The translations under genes were made by a program, and so were the position numbers. From positions 3,161,501-3,225,500 of the forward strand of contig NZ_CP116936.1 in the NCBI RefSeq assembly GCF_028475105.1: 64,000 nt of DNA. Direction: 5' to 3'. Origin of the DNA: Micromonospora sp. LH3U1 (GTDB lineage Bacteria > Actinomycetota > Actinomycetes > Mycobacteriales > Micromonosporaceae). Below, piece by piece: positions 27,068 through 36,012 of the stretch. The notes under the pieces are model-generated. The model had not been told where the DNA came from. It saw only the letters and a list, made by a program, of their open reading frames with translations, and did not search any database. Within the stretch, counting starts at the first letter, position 1. Each line of letters starts with the position of its first letter.

Positions 27068-27307
27068 ATGCAGCAGCCACCCAATGGCGTACCGATCCAC
27101 CAGTTGCCCCCGCTGAGCTGGCAGAAGAGCCGCCGCAGCAACCCCAGCGGCAACTGCGTCGAACTCGCCGAACTGCCCGGGGGAGCGGGCATCGCGGTCC
27201 GCAACTCACGACATCCGGAGGGGCCGGCGCTGATCTACACAGTGGATGAGATCGCCGCCTTCGTGCTCGGGGCGCGCGACGGCGACTTCGATCATCTGAT
27301 CAACTGA
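27068..27307 (+). CDS. DUF397 domain protein
   Basis: 79 residues. LSWQKSRRSNPSGNCVELAEL, then GIAVRNSRHPEGPALIYTVDEIAAFV is the complete DUF397 pattern. These small proteins are partners of XRE-DUF5753 regulators in actinomycetes (WhiJ/BldB-type systems), and such a regulator follows in the same direction 141 bp downstream. The pair is thought to act as a repressor and its small antagonist. Confidence 0.92.
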   Translation: MQQPPNGVPIHQLPPLSWQKSRRSNPSGNCVELAELPGGAGIAVRNSRHPEGPALIYTVDEIAAFVLGARDGDFDHLIN

Positions 27308-27448
27308 CCGTCGCGAGGTGGATCGTCCCGGCGACGGGACTGATTCACCGGTCCGGAGGAGTTCACCTCACTGTCGGTCCATGGCATGCTTACACGTCGG
27401 CCGGGCCGGGGTGCCCGCCGCGATGGGTCGGTATCCGGAGGTCCGCAC

Positions 27449-28336
27449 GTGACGATGGTTCCCGCCGAGGGTGGCCCGACAACCGGGCCGACCGTGCTGC
27501 GCATGCTGCTCGGCGCCCAACTGCGCCGTCTGCGGGAATCCAGTGGGGTGACCCGAGAGGGCGCCGGCTGGGAGATCCGCTCCTCCGAATCCAAGATCAG
27601 TCGGATGGAGCTGGGTCGGGTCGGCTTCAAGGAACGCGACGTCGTCGACCTGCTGACCCTCTACGGCGTCACCGAGGAACACGAGCGCGAGGCGCTGCTC
27701 AAGCTTGCGCGGGACGCCAACAGCCCTGGCTGGTGGCATCGCTACGGCGACGTGTTGCCGACCTGGTTCCAGTCGTACCTGGGCCTGGAGGCCGCAGCCG
27801 CGCTGATCCGTAGCTACGAGGTGCAATTCGTGCCCGGCCTCCTGCAGACCCCGGAGTACGCGCGGGCGGTAGTGCTGCTCGGGCACGGCGCGGCCGGTCC
27901 GGAGGAGATCGATCGACGCGTCGCCCTGCGGATGCAGCGCCAGCAGTTGCTCTACCGGGACAACCCGCCCCAGCTCTGGGCCGTGGTGGACGAGGCAGCG
28001 TTGCGCCGCCCGATCGGCGGTGCCGCGGTCATGCGTGGCCAGCTCACCGCGCTCATCGAGGCGACCAAGTCGCCCAACATCCGGCTCCAGGTCATCCCGT
28101 TCGCCGCCGGCGGCCACGCCGCGGCCGGTGGTGCCTTCACCATCCTGCGCTTCGGTGACCAGGAGTTGCCCGACATCGTCTACATCGAACAGCTCACCAG
28201 TGCCATCTACCTCGACAAACGCGACGACCTGGATTACTACGCGGTGGCCATGGAACGGCTCTGTGTCGAGGCCGAGCCGCCGGAGCGTACGTCGGAGATC
28301 CTCGGGGGCATGCTGGACGACCTCTACCCGGCCTGA
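27449..28336 (+). CDS. XRE-family regulator with DUF5753 domain
   Basis: 295 residues from the GTG at 27449 (GGAGG just upstream). Residues 15-75 are the HTH (LGAQLRRLRESSGVTREGAG, then SSESKISRMELGRVGFKERD). The rest is the DUF5753 ligand-like domain: YEVQFVPGLLQTPEYARAVV, LWAVVDEAALRRPIGG, LQVIPFAAGGHAAAGGAF and a C-terminal YYAVAMERLC. It belongs with the DUF397 protein upstream and the SAM-methyltransferase downstream as a WhiJ-like developmental-control set. Confidence 0.92.
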   Translation: MTMVPAEGGPTTGPTVLRMLLGAQLRRLRESSGVTREGAGWEIRSSESKISRMELGRVGFKERDVVDLLTLYGVTEEHEREALLKLARDANSPGWWHRYGDVLPTWFQSYLGLEAAAALIRSYEVQFVPGLLQTPEYARAVVLLGHGAAGPEEIDRRVALRMQRQQLLYRDNPPQLWAVVDEAALRRPIGGAAVMRGQLTALIEATKSPNIRLQVIPFAAGGHAAAGGAFTILRFGDQELPDIVYIEQLTSAIYLDKRDDLDYYAVAMERLCVEAEPPERTSEILGGMLDDLYPA

Positions 28337-28425
28337 CCGTCGAACGGGCCGGCGGCTGCCCCTCAGGTGGCACTAGCATGGTCAACGACCAGTGACAGTG
28401 GACAGACGCCATCGCGGAGGCAGCC

Positions 28426-29268
28426 TTGACCACCGATGCATCACGCGCGACGGCCGGCTCGCCGAGCGACCGGATCGACACCTCGGTGGCGCACCCGGCC
28501 CGCCGCTACAACTACTGGCTGGGCGGCAAGGACAACTTCCAGGCCGACCGGGAGTCCGGCGACGTGATGGCGGCCGCCTTCCCGACCATCCGCACCTCCG
28601 CGCTGGAGAACCGCCGCTTCCTGCAGCGGGCGGTGGGTTACCTGGCCCGCGAGGCCGGCATCCGGCAGTTCCTCGACATCGGCACCGGCATCCCGACCGC
28701 CAACAACACCCACGAGGTCGCCCAGGGCATCGCGCCGGAGTCCCGGGTGGTCTACGTGGACAACGACCCGATCGTGCTGGCCCACGCTCGCGCGTTGTTG
28801 ACCAGCTCGTCGGAGGGCGCCACCGCCTACATCGACGCCGACCTGCGCGACCCGGAGCGGATCCTCGCCCACCCGGAGCTGAGACGCACCATCGACCTGT
28901 CGCAGCCGGTCGCCCTGATGCTGGTGGCGGTCCTGCACTTCGTGCCCGACGACGACGACCCGTCCGCACGGGTGCGGCACCTGATCGACGCGCTGCCGGC
29001 GGGCAGTTACCTGGTCGCCTCCCACGCCACCCACGAATACCTTCCGCCGGAGGTCGCCGAGCAGGCCAAGGCCGCTGCCAAGGGCGGCGGCCCGCACGGG
29101 CTGATCAACCTGCGGACCAGGGACGAGTTCGCCCGCTTCTTCACCGATCTCGACGTGGTCGAGCCGGGCATCACCTCGGTCGCGGAGTGGCGGGCCGAGA
29201 GCGAGCCGCAGCCGCGTCCCTCGGTCGTCGAGGTGAGCATGTACGGCGGCGTCGCCCGCCTGCCCTGA
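28426..29268 (+). CDS. DUF574-type S-adenosyl methyltransferase
   Basis: 280 residues from the TTG at 28426, 5 bases after GGAGG. Family markers are HPARRYNYWLGGKDNFQADR, FLDIGTGIPTANNTHEVAQG (SAM loop), RVVYVDNDPIVLAHARALL and YIDADLRDPERIL. This family is confined largely to actinomycetes and is often next to XRE/DUF397 genes, as here. The acceptor is unknown. Confidence 0.92.
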   Translation: MTTDASRATAGSPSDRIDTSVAHPARRYNYWLGGKDNFQADRESGDVMAAAFPTIRTSALENRRFLQRAVGYLAREAGIRQFLDIGTGIPTANNTHEVAQGIAPESRVVYVDNDPIVLAHARALLTSSSEGATAYIDADLRDPERILAHPELRRTIDLSQPVALMLVAVLHFVPDDDDPSARVRHLIDALPAGSYLVASHATHEYLPPEVAEQAKAAAKGGGPHGLINLRTRDEFARFFTDLDVVEPGITSVAEWRAESEPQPRPSVVEVSMYGGVARLP

Positions 29269-29301
29269 CCGTGGGCGGGCGGCACTCCCGAACCAGGGCG
29301 T

Positions 29302-29703
29302 TCAGCTGCCCGGAGCGTCGTAGCGCGCGCGGGCCGTGTGCACCTCGCCGATGTGCGTCTCGGCCCATGCCTTGATGGCCCGCTGCACCGGCAGCAGGCT
29401 CTCGCCCAGCGGGGTGAGCTGGTAGTCGACCCGGGCCGGCACGTCGGCGGTCACCGATCGGCTGACCAGGCCGTCACGCTCCAGCTTGCGCAGCGTCTGG
29501 GTGAGCATCTTCTGACTCGCCCCGGCCACCGTGCGGGCCAGTTCGCTGTGCCGTTGCGGCCCGTCGGCCAGTGCGCTCACCACCAGCGTCAACCATTTGT
29601 CGCTGAGCGTCGCGAGCAGCTCGTGACCCGGGCACTCGGCCAGGAACGCGTTGTAGGAACGCCGGTCCCGCTCGCGGCGCTCGCCGGCGGTCATGGTGGC
29701 CAT
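29302..29703 (-). CDS. HxlR-family transcriptional regulator
   Basis: 133 residues from the ATG at 29703 (GGGAGG upstream). The HxlR signature is present: ECPGHELLATLSDKWLTLVV, then HSELARTVAGASQKMLTQTLRKLERDGLV and VDYQLTPLGESLLPV. The start region is divergent from the quinone oxidoreductase gene with 77 bp between, so it very likely controls that gene. Confidence 0.92.
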   Translation of the reverse strand: MATMTAGERRERDRRSYNAFLAECPGHELLATLSDKWLTLVVSALADGPQRHSELARTVAGASQKMLTQTLRKLERDGLVSRSVTADVPARVDYQLTPLGESLLPVQRAIKAWAETHIGEVHTARARYDAPGS

Positions 29704-29780
29704 CGTGTACCTCCCGGGTGCCCAGGGCACCCGAAGGTGCCTCCTTCTCGCCGGAGGGTAACGCTTCTAGCGTCGCTGGC

Positions 29781-30712
29781 ATGAGAGCTGTGATCGTCCG
29801 CCGGTTCGGCGGCCCCGAGGTTCTGGAGATCGTCGACCTGCCCGAGCCGGAGCCGGGGGTCGGGCAACTACGGGTGCGGGTGGTCGCCGCCGCCGTCAAC
29901 CGGATCGACCTGTCCACCCGTAGCGGCGCGTTGAGCGCGGCCGGCCTGCTGCCACCGTTGCCCGTCGTGGGGCTGGGCTGGGACGTGGCGGGGGAGGTGG
30001 ACGCGGTCGGGCCGGGTGTACGACGGTTCGCGGTGGGTGATCAGGTGATCGGACTGCGGGACCTGCTCTCCGCGCCGGGTGCGCAGGCCGAGTGGGTGGT
30101 GCTGGACGAGGGTGCGGTGGCGCTGGCACCGCGTACCGTCGCTCCGGAGTTGGCGGCGACGCTGCCGCTGATCGGTCTCACCGCGGCCCGGTCGCTCGCC
30201 CTCACCGGCCTGGACGCCGGGCGGACGCTGCTGGTCACCGGCGGGGCCGGTGGGGTGGGCGGGTTACTGCTCGAACTGGCCGCGCTGCGCGGCATCCGGA
30301 CCGTCGCCGTGGCCGACGCGCGGGACGAGGAGTTGGTCCGGTCGCTGGGCGCGAACTGGTTCGTGGCGCGGACCGACCGGGTCGGGGCAGCCGTGCGCGC
30401 GGTGGTGCCGGGCGGGGTCGACGCGGTGGTCGACGCGGCGGTCATCGGCGTCGCCGCGCACGAGGCGTTGCGGGGCGGGGCAGTGTTCGTCGCGCTGGTG
30501 GCGCCGTTCGCCCCGCCCCGCTGCGCGCCACCCGGGTCGTCGTGCAGGAGGTCCATGCCGACGGCGCGCAGCTGGCTGAGCTGTCGGCGCTGGTCGACAG
30601 CGGCCAGCTCAGCCTGCGGTTGGCCGGACGGCTGCCGCTGGCCGAGGTGGCGGCGGCACATGAGCGGCTGGCCGGCGGGGGTCTGCGGGGGCGCCTGGTG
30701 CTGGAGCCCTGA
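29781..30712 (+). pseudogene. Quinone oxidoreductase-type MDR, interrupted by a one-base frameshift
   Basis: Residues 1-246 (MRAVIVRRFGGPEVLEIVDL, then LLVTGGAGGVGGLLLELA nucleotide loop) run to FVALVAPFAPP, after which the frame leaves the family. The homologous end, PLRATRVVVQEVHADGAQLA through LRGRLVLEP, is in the next frame and stops at 30710-30712. Adding one C to the run at 30516-30519 gives a normal 310-residue zinc-independent quinone oxidoreductase. It is divergent from an HxlR regulator, the usual partner. Confidence 0.87.
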
Positions 30713-30743
30713 GGCTTGCCGACGCGTGGATCAAACCCACGTA

Positions 30744-30801
30744 TTGACCGACGCCGACTGGTCGGGTTAGTCTCTGCATCGATACAGACTGGATCGATAC
30801 A
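30744..30801 (+). promoter_or_regulatory. Promoter and LacI-type operators of the LacI gene
   Basis: TTGACC (30744-30749), 17 bases, TTAGTC (30767-30772) is a good promoter. TGCATCGATACA (30775-30786), close to the palindrome TGTATCGATACA, and GGATCGATACA (30791-30801) follow at the transcript start. This is the layout of LacI autorepression. Confidence 0.6.
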
Positions 30802-30812
30802 GAGAGGTGCCG

Positions 30813-31877
30813 GTGAAGCCAACACTGCAAGCCGTGGCCGACGCAGTCGGCGTCTCCCGCAGCACCGTGTCCAACGCCTACAGCCGCCCCGACCAGCTCT
30901 CCGCCACCCTGCGCGAGCGGATCCTGGACGCCGCCCGCCAGCTCGGCTACCCCGGCCCCAACCCCACCGCGCGCTCCCTGCGCCGAGGCTTCGTCGGGTC
31001 GATCGGGGTGCTGTTCACCTCGCAACTGTCATACGCGTTCACCGACCCGTTCGCGGTCCGCTTCCTCGCCGGGGTCGGCGTGGCGGCCGAGCGGCACAGC
31101 ACGAGCATGCTCCTGGTGCCGCTGCCCCCGGCGGTGACCGACGCCCGGCGGGCGGTGGAGAACGCCGTTGTCGACGGCTTCTGCGTCTACTGCGTCGCCG
31201 ACGAGGAGTGGGCGTTGGACGTCATCCGGGAACGCGGGCTGCCGTTCGTCAGCACGGCCGCCCGCGACGATGCCGGCCCCGACGAGCGGTTCGTCGGCAT
31301 CGACGAGCGAGCCGCCGCGCACAGTGCCGCCGCACACGTGGCGGGCCTCGGTCACCGGCGGGTGGCGCTGCTCGCCGACTCCGTGCTGTCGGACGCCCCG
31401 GCCGGCCCCCTCACCCTGGCCGGGGTGGACCAGGTGCCGCACCCCACCACCCGGGGCCGGCTCACCGGCTTCGCCGACGCGTTCGCCGAGGTCGGCGTCG
31501 GCTGGGCCGAGCTGACCCTGGTCAACGCCCCGGGCAACAGCCGCCAGGCAGCCGCCGCGGCCGTCGTCGGGCTGTTCGACCAACCCGAACCGCCGACCGC
31601 CGTGCTGGCCGGCTCCGACGTGCTCGCGCTCGGCGTGCTGGACGCCCTGGCCGCTCGGCCGTCCCGGGACCGTCCACCCGTCTCGGTGACCGGTTTCGAC
31701 GACGTCCCCGAGGCCGCCGCGGCCGGCCTCACCACCGTCCGGCAGCCGGCCGAAGAAAAGGGCCGGATCGCTGCCGAACTTCTGCTCGACCCGCCCGCGG
31801 ACGCCGCGGCCGGTCATGTGTTGCTGCCCACCGCACTCGTCGTCCGGGACTCCACCGGACCTGTCCCGAGGAGTTGA
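30813..31877 (+). CDS. LacI-family transcriptional regulator
   Basis: 354 residues from the GTG at 30813, 5 bases after GAGAGG; an in-frame GTG at 30807 is an alternative. The HTH is TLQAVADAVGVSRSTVSNAY, then SRPDQLSATLRERILDAARQ and LGYPGPNPTARSL. The ligand domain is of the periplasmic-binding type and ends VSVTGFDDVPEAAAAGLTTV with RQP, as is typical. The effector is unknown; no transporter or sugar enzyme is adjacent. The small ORF downstream starts 2 bp after the stop. Confidence 0.92.
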   Translation: MKPTLQAVADAVGVSRSTVSNAYSRPDQLSATLRERILDAARQLGYPGPNPTARSLRRGFVGSIGVLFTSQLSYAFTDPFAVRFLAGVGVAAERHSTSMLLVPLPPAVTDARRAVENAVVDGFCVYCVADEEWALDVIRERGLPFVSTAARDDAGPDERFVGIDERAAAHSAAAHVAGLGHRRVALLADSVLSDAPAGPLTLAGVDQVPHPTTRGRLTGFADAFAEVGVGWAELTLVNAPGNSRQAAAAAVVGLFDQPEPPTAVLAGSDVLALGVLDALAARPSRDRPPVSVTGFDDVPEAAAAGLTTVRQPAEEKGRIAAELLLDPPADAAAGHVLLPTALVVRDSTGPVPRS

Positions 31878-31879
31878 CC

Positions 31880-32083
31880 ATGGAACTTCCCACCGGCTAC
31901 ATCACCGCGCTCGACGCGATGAACCGACACGTCAACTCGGCCCGACCGGATGCCCCGGTCCAGGTCGAACGCGCCCGGCCGGCCCTGCTCGTCCCGACCC
32001 GGCAGGCCGCCGCCGTCGCCCTGCGCCGGCTCGCCGACCGCATCCAGCCGCGACCGCTGCCCGCCACCTCCCGCTGCTCCTGA
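31880..32083 (+). CDS. Small protein of unknown function coupled to the LacI gene
   Basis: 67 residues from the ATG at 31880, 6 bases after GAGGAG and 2 bases after the LacI stop. It begins MELPTGYITALDAMNRHVNS and has a basic, amphipathic end (QAAAVALRRLADRIQPRPLP). It shows no known domain or membrane helix. The strong ribosome site and tight spacing support a real gene. Confidence 0.6.
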   Translation: MELPTGYITALDAMNRHVNSARPDAPVQVERARPALLVPTRQAAAVALRRLADRIQPRPLPATSRCS

Positions 32084-32181
32084 CCCGGTCGAAACTCATT
32101 CTGGTACGCACGGGACGAACAGTGTGGGTCCGGGCACGGAGGGTGGTCGAGTTCAGCATCGCCAGGCAGACTGGTGAAGCC

Positions 32182-33632
32182 ATGTCGCCCTTCATGCCTA
32201 CCCTCCGTCTCCACGACCGCTACGTACTGCACGAGCGGATCGGCCTCGGAGGCATGTCCGAGGTGTGGCGGGCCGACGACGACGTGCTCGGCCGACCGGT
32301 CGCGATCAAGGTCCTCGCCGGGCAACTCGCCGCCGACCCGCAACTGCGGGCCACCATCCAACGCGAGGCCCGCGCGGCCGCCCGGCTGACCCACCCACAC
32401 GTGACCCAGGTGTACGACTACGCCGAGGCGAACCTGGCCGGCGGCGTCGTGGTCCCGTACCTGGTGATGGAGCTCGTCGACGGCCACAACCTGGCCGACC
32501 GGCTGCGGACCGGGCCGCTGCCCTGGCCGGAGGCGGTCCGGGTGGCCGGGCAGATCGCCGCCGCACTGGCCGCCGCGCACCGCATCGGCGTCGTGCACCG
32601 CGACGTCAAGCCGGGCAACGTCATGCTCACCGACACCGGCGCCAAGGTGCTCGACTTCGGCATCGCCGCACTTGGCGGGCTCGACGGCCAGTCCGGCGAG
32701 CCGCTGATGGGCACACCCGCCTACTTCGCCCCGGAGCGGCTGGCCGCCGGCCCGCCCGACCCGGCCAGCGACGTGTACGCCCTCGGCGTGCTGCTCTACC
32801 GCACCCTCACCGGACGGGCGCCGCTGCCCGTGCAGAGCTGGGAGGACGCTCTGGAGGTGCACCGGCGCGGCACTCCGGTGCCGCCGCTGCGGGTGCCCGG
32901 CCTCCCCGCCGACATCGCCGAGCTGACCGTCGCCTGCATGGCCACCAACCCGGCCGACCGGCCGAGCGCCGCGCACCTGGCCCGCCGCTTCGGTGCCGGC
33001 CAGCCGGTCGAGCCGCCCACCGAGCTGCTGCGCATCCCGCCGGCGGCCCACCCTCCACCCTGATCGACCGCTCGGCGGCCCGCCCCGCGCCGACCGCCGC
33101 CGCGCCGGCCCGTCGCCGATCGCGCCGACCCGTCGCCGTTCTCGTCGCGGCCGTCGTCGCCGTGCTGGTCGGCCTCGGCGCAGTGCTCGCCCAGGGCCCC
33201 CTCGGCACGCCGGACGCACCAGGCTCGTCCCAGGTCGCCGCCCCGCCGGCGACCCCCGCCCCCACACCCACGACGCAATCGCCGACCCCGGCGACAACGT
33301 CCTCGCCGTCACCCCCGGCCGACAACACCGCGCCCCCGACCGTCGGGCAGCAGGTGCCGGTCAGCCTCCGGGAGGTGACCAGCGACTTCTCCGCCGTCCT
33401 CGCCGCGGCGGTCGCCCGCGGCGACGTCGAACGGAAGACCGCCGAGGATCTGCGCGACGACCTCGCCGACCTGAACCGCCGCACCAGGGACCGGGCCAAG
33501 CGCGTCGCCGACCTACGGGAACGCATCGCCGAGCTGGTGGACCGCGGCCGGCTACCAGCGCAGACGGGCGCTCAGCTCGACGCTCTGCTCACACAGGCGA
33601 GCAGCTTTTCCACCAGCCGTACGGACGACTGA
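32182..33632 (+). pseudogene. Transmembrane Ser/Thr protein kinase (PknB type), interrupted by a one-base frameshift
   Basis: Residues 1-280 are a complete Hanks-type kinase: LHERIGLGGMSEVWRADDDV (P-loop), VAIKVL (Lys), VHRDVKPGNVMLTDTGAKVL (catalytic loop), DFGIA and GTPAYFAPERL. This frame stops at 33061-33063. The next frame carries what is normally the rest: a membrane helix (PVAVLVAAVVAVLVGLGAVL), a Pro/Thr/Ser-rich linker and a charged helical outer domain ending at 33632. Adding one base near 33047-33053 gives 483 residues. The outer domain has no PASTA repeats; it is rich in Arg/Asp/Glu, possibly coiled. Confidence 0.8.
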
Positions 33633-33665
33633 TAGCTTCGTCGATGCCGCTGGCATGATGTCCCG

Positions 33666-34307
33666 ATGCGGACACGTCTGATCTTCGTGCGACACGGCGA
33701 GTCGCTCCACCAGCTTGAAGGAATCGTGGGCGGACCACGTGGTTGTCGGGGCCTCACCGCCCTCGGCCACGAGCAGGCACACGATCTGGCCAATCGGCTC
33801 ACCGGCGACGTCGCTGCCGACATACCGGTGGCGGTCTACTCGTCCGTGCTGCGCAGGGCCGTCGAGACCGCGCAACCGATCGGCGCGGCGTTCGGCGTCC
33901 GACCCGTGGCCGACTGTGGTTTGTGTACCTGGCACACACCCCCGTACGCCGACGGCCTGCCGACCACCCGCTTCCGCACGGAACACGCGGTGGCCGGTGG
34001 GGGTGTGTTTCGGCCGTTCGAGGAGGGCAACGAGAGCTGGGCCGAACTGGTGGTCCGCGTCAGCCGCGCGATCATGGAGATCGCACACCGGCACCGGGGA
34101 GCCACCGTGGTCCTGGTCGGCCACAGCGAGACCGTCGAGGGCGCGTTCCATGCGCTCGCCGCGCAGCCGATTTTTCGGGCGTTCGACCTGGACGTGCCCC
34201 CGGCCTCGATCACCGAATGGACCACGGACCACGACCCCGGCGGCTGGCCGCCGGCCCGTTGGACGCTGCGTCGCTTCGGCGACACCGGCGGGTGGGCTAA
34301 AGCGTGA
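33666..34307 (+). CDS. Histidine phosphatase family protein
   Basis: 213 residues. The phosphatase signature is LIFVRHGES (Arg9-His10-Gly11), with the second His in VVLVGHSETVEGAFHALA, and conserved YSSVLRRAVETAQPIG. It would be a small phosphomonoesterase or broad phosphatase. Substrate is unknown. It ends 11 bases inside a minus-strand remnant. Confidence 0.9.
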   Translation: MRTRLIFVRHGESLHQLEGIVGGPRGCRGLTALGHEQAHDLANRLTGDVAADIPVAVYSSVLRRAVETAQPIGAAFGVRPVADCGLCTWHTPPYADGLPTTRFRTEHAVAGGGVFRPFEEGNESWAELVVRVSRAIMEIAHRHRGATVVLVGHSETVEGAFHALAAQPIFRAFDLDVPPASITEWTTDHDPGGWPPARWTLRRFGDTGGWAKA

Positions 34308-34470
34308 TCCAGTACCGCCGTGCCGGGCACAGGTCGAACCCTTCCGGCGACCGCACCTCATCGGTCGACCGCAACCCGAAACCGTCCTCGTGGAGACCGG
34401 GACCCCACTCGTCGTGCGCCTCCAACCAGGCGGCGTGCAGGTGGACGGTGGGCGCGACCAACTCGGGCAT
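34297..34470 (-). pseudogene. GNAT acetyltransferase remnant with an internal deletion
   Basis: A 57-codon frame starts at 34470 (MPELVAPTVHLHAAWLEAHD, then EWGPGLHEDGFGLRSTDEVR, the usual beginning of a GNAT acetyltransferase) and jumps after SPEGF to ARRYWITL, the usual C-terminal strand. The 110-120 residues between, including the acetyl-CoA loop, are missing, with the frame kept. It is best read as a deletion remnant. The assignment is from memory of the family's two ends. Confidence 0.6.
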
Positions 34471-34571
34471 CCGGTGACGGTAGCGGTCCGGGGCCTACGA
34501 GGGGCACCTGATCGACGTGGTCGGCACGGCGTGGTCGCCCAGCGCTTCCCGCCGGCCGTAGTGTCACCGGC

Positions 34572-35447
34572 ATGACGACAACGCAGACGCACACCCTCGC
34601 CGTGCCCGGCGTCGACCTGGTCTACGACGTCCGTGGCCCGCTGCCCCCGTCCGGCGGGCGCCCCGCGCTGCTCATGATCGGCCAGCCGATGACGGCGGAG
34701 GGCTTCAACGCGCTCGCCGTGCACTTCACCGACCGCACCGTCGTCACCTACGACCCGCGTGGGCTGGGCCGGAGCATCCGCAAGGACGGCCGAACCGACC
34801 ACACGCCGCAGCAGCAGGCGGCCGACCTGCACCTGCTGATCGAGGCGCTCGGCGCCGGCCCGGTCGACGTGTTCGCCAGTAGCGGCGGTGCCGTGACGGC
34901 ACTCGAACTCGTCGCTACCTACCCTGGCGACGTCGTCACGTTGGTAGCGCACGAGCCGCCGATCAATGCGGTGCTCCCCGACGCCGACGCCGCCGAGCGC
35001 GCCCGCGCCGGCTTCTACGAGGCGTACCAGGCGAAGGGCACCGGTGCCGGCATGGCCGCGTTCATCGCGATGACCTCGTGGCAGGGCGAGTTCACCGATG
35101 CCTACTTCGCCCAGCCCACGCCCGACCCGGCGATGTTCGGCATGTCGACCGACGACGACGGCACCCGCGACGATCCGCTGCTGTCGAAGAGTTCGTGGGC
35201 GATCACCGACTACCGCCCCGACGCGAGCCTGCTCACCGCGGCACCGACCCGGATCGTGGTCGCGGTCGGTGAGGAGTCGGCGGGGACGTACACCGCGCGT
35301 ACGTCCCTTGGCACCGCGGCCCTGCTCGGCCAGCAGGCCCTGGTGTTCCCGAGTCACCACGGAGGCTTCCTCGGTGGAGAGTTCGGTTATGCGGGCAAGC
35401 CCGAGGAGTTCGCGGCACGGTTGCGGGAGGTGCTGGACGTCGGCTGA
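34572..35447 (+). CDS. Alpha/beta hydrolase
   Basis: 291 residues. The nucleophile elbow is VDVFASSGGAVTALELV (Ser-Ser-Gly-Gly), the oxyanion region is PALLMIGQPMTAEGF, and the late His is in VFPSHHGGFLGGEFGY. TVVTYDPRGLGRS is the usual strand 4 motif. Substrate is unknown. It is a single gene. Confidence 0.88.
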   Translation: MTTTQTHTLAVPGVDLVYDVRGPLPPSGGRPALLMIGQPMTAEGFNALAVHFTDRTVVTYDPRGLGRSIRKDGRTDHTPQQQAADLHLLIEALGAGPVDVFASSGGAVTALELVATYPGDVVTLVAHEPPINAVLPDADAAERARAGFYEAYQAKGTGAGMAAFIAMTSWQGEFTDAYFAQPTPDPAMFGMSTDDDGTRDDPLLSKSSWAITDYRPDASLLTAAPTRIVVAVGEESAGTYTARTSLGTAALLGQQALVFPSHHGGFLGGEFGYAGKPEEFAARLREVLDVG

Positions 35448-35467
35448 CCGCGCGTCGGCCAACCGCG

Positions 35468-35965
35468 CTACTTGGCTATGAGCTGCTCACGCAGGATCTC
35501 CGCGTGCCCGCAGTGCTGAGCGAGCTCGCGCAGCACGTGCAGGTACACCCAGCGCAGCGGCAGCGGGCCGCGCCGGTTGCCGCGAAGCACGTCGTCCAGA
35601 CCCAGAGAGGACGTCGCCCGACGGGAGGCGTCGCAGGCCTCCCGGTGCGCTCGCTGAACGGTGGCGATCGTGTCGTCGTCATCGAGGATGAACGACTCGT
35701 CCGGCGTCGCGGGAATGCCGATCTCGGCGCGGGACCGGCACGTGATGGCCTCGTCGAACCAGACCTTCTCGACGAACGCGGTGTGCTTCACCAGACCCAG
35801 CAGCGTGGTCCGGGACGGCACCAACGATCGGCGCGCCTGCTCCTCGGTCAGCCCGTCCAGGTAGCCGTTGAGTGCTCTGCGGTGCTCGTCGATGAACGTC
35901 TCGAACTGCGCCTTAGCCGGTTGGCCGATGACGTCGTCGGCGAAGGTCCCCGGGAAGGAAGTCAT
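35468..35965 (-). CDS. DinB-family (DUF664-like) protein
   Basis: 165 residues from the ATG at 35965. Metal-binding His positions are in TTLLGLVKHTAFVEKVWFDE and in RWVYLHVLRELAQHCGHAEI (two His four residues apart), which is the DinB four-helix metal site. Such proteins are mycothiol/bacillithiol S-transferase relatives. No start ribosome site is evident. It is followed by a VOC protein gene upstream on the same strand, 47 bp away. Confidence 0.88.
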   Translation of the reverse strand: MTSFPGTFADDVIGQPAKAQFETFIDEHRRALNGYLDGLTEEQARRSLVPSRTTLLGLVKHTAFVEKVWFDEAITCRSRAEIGIPATPDESFILDDDDTIATVQRAHREACDASRRATSSLGLDDVLRGNRRGPLPLRWVYLHVLRELAQHCGHAEILREQLIAK

Positions 35966-36012
35966 CCGCGCAGCATCCCAAAGGTCGCCGTCGACGAGCA
36001 ACCGCCACACAC

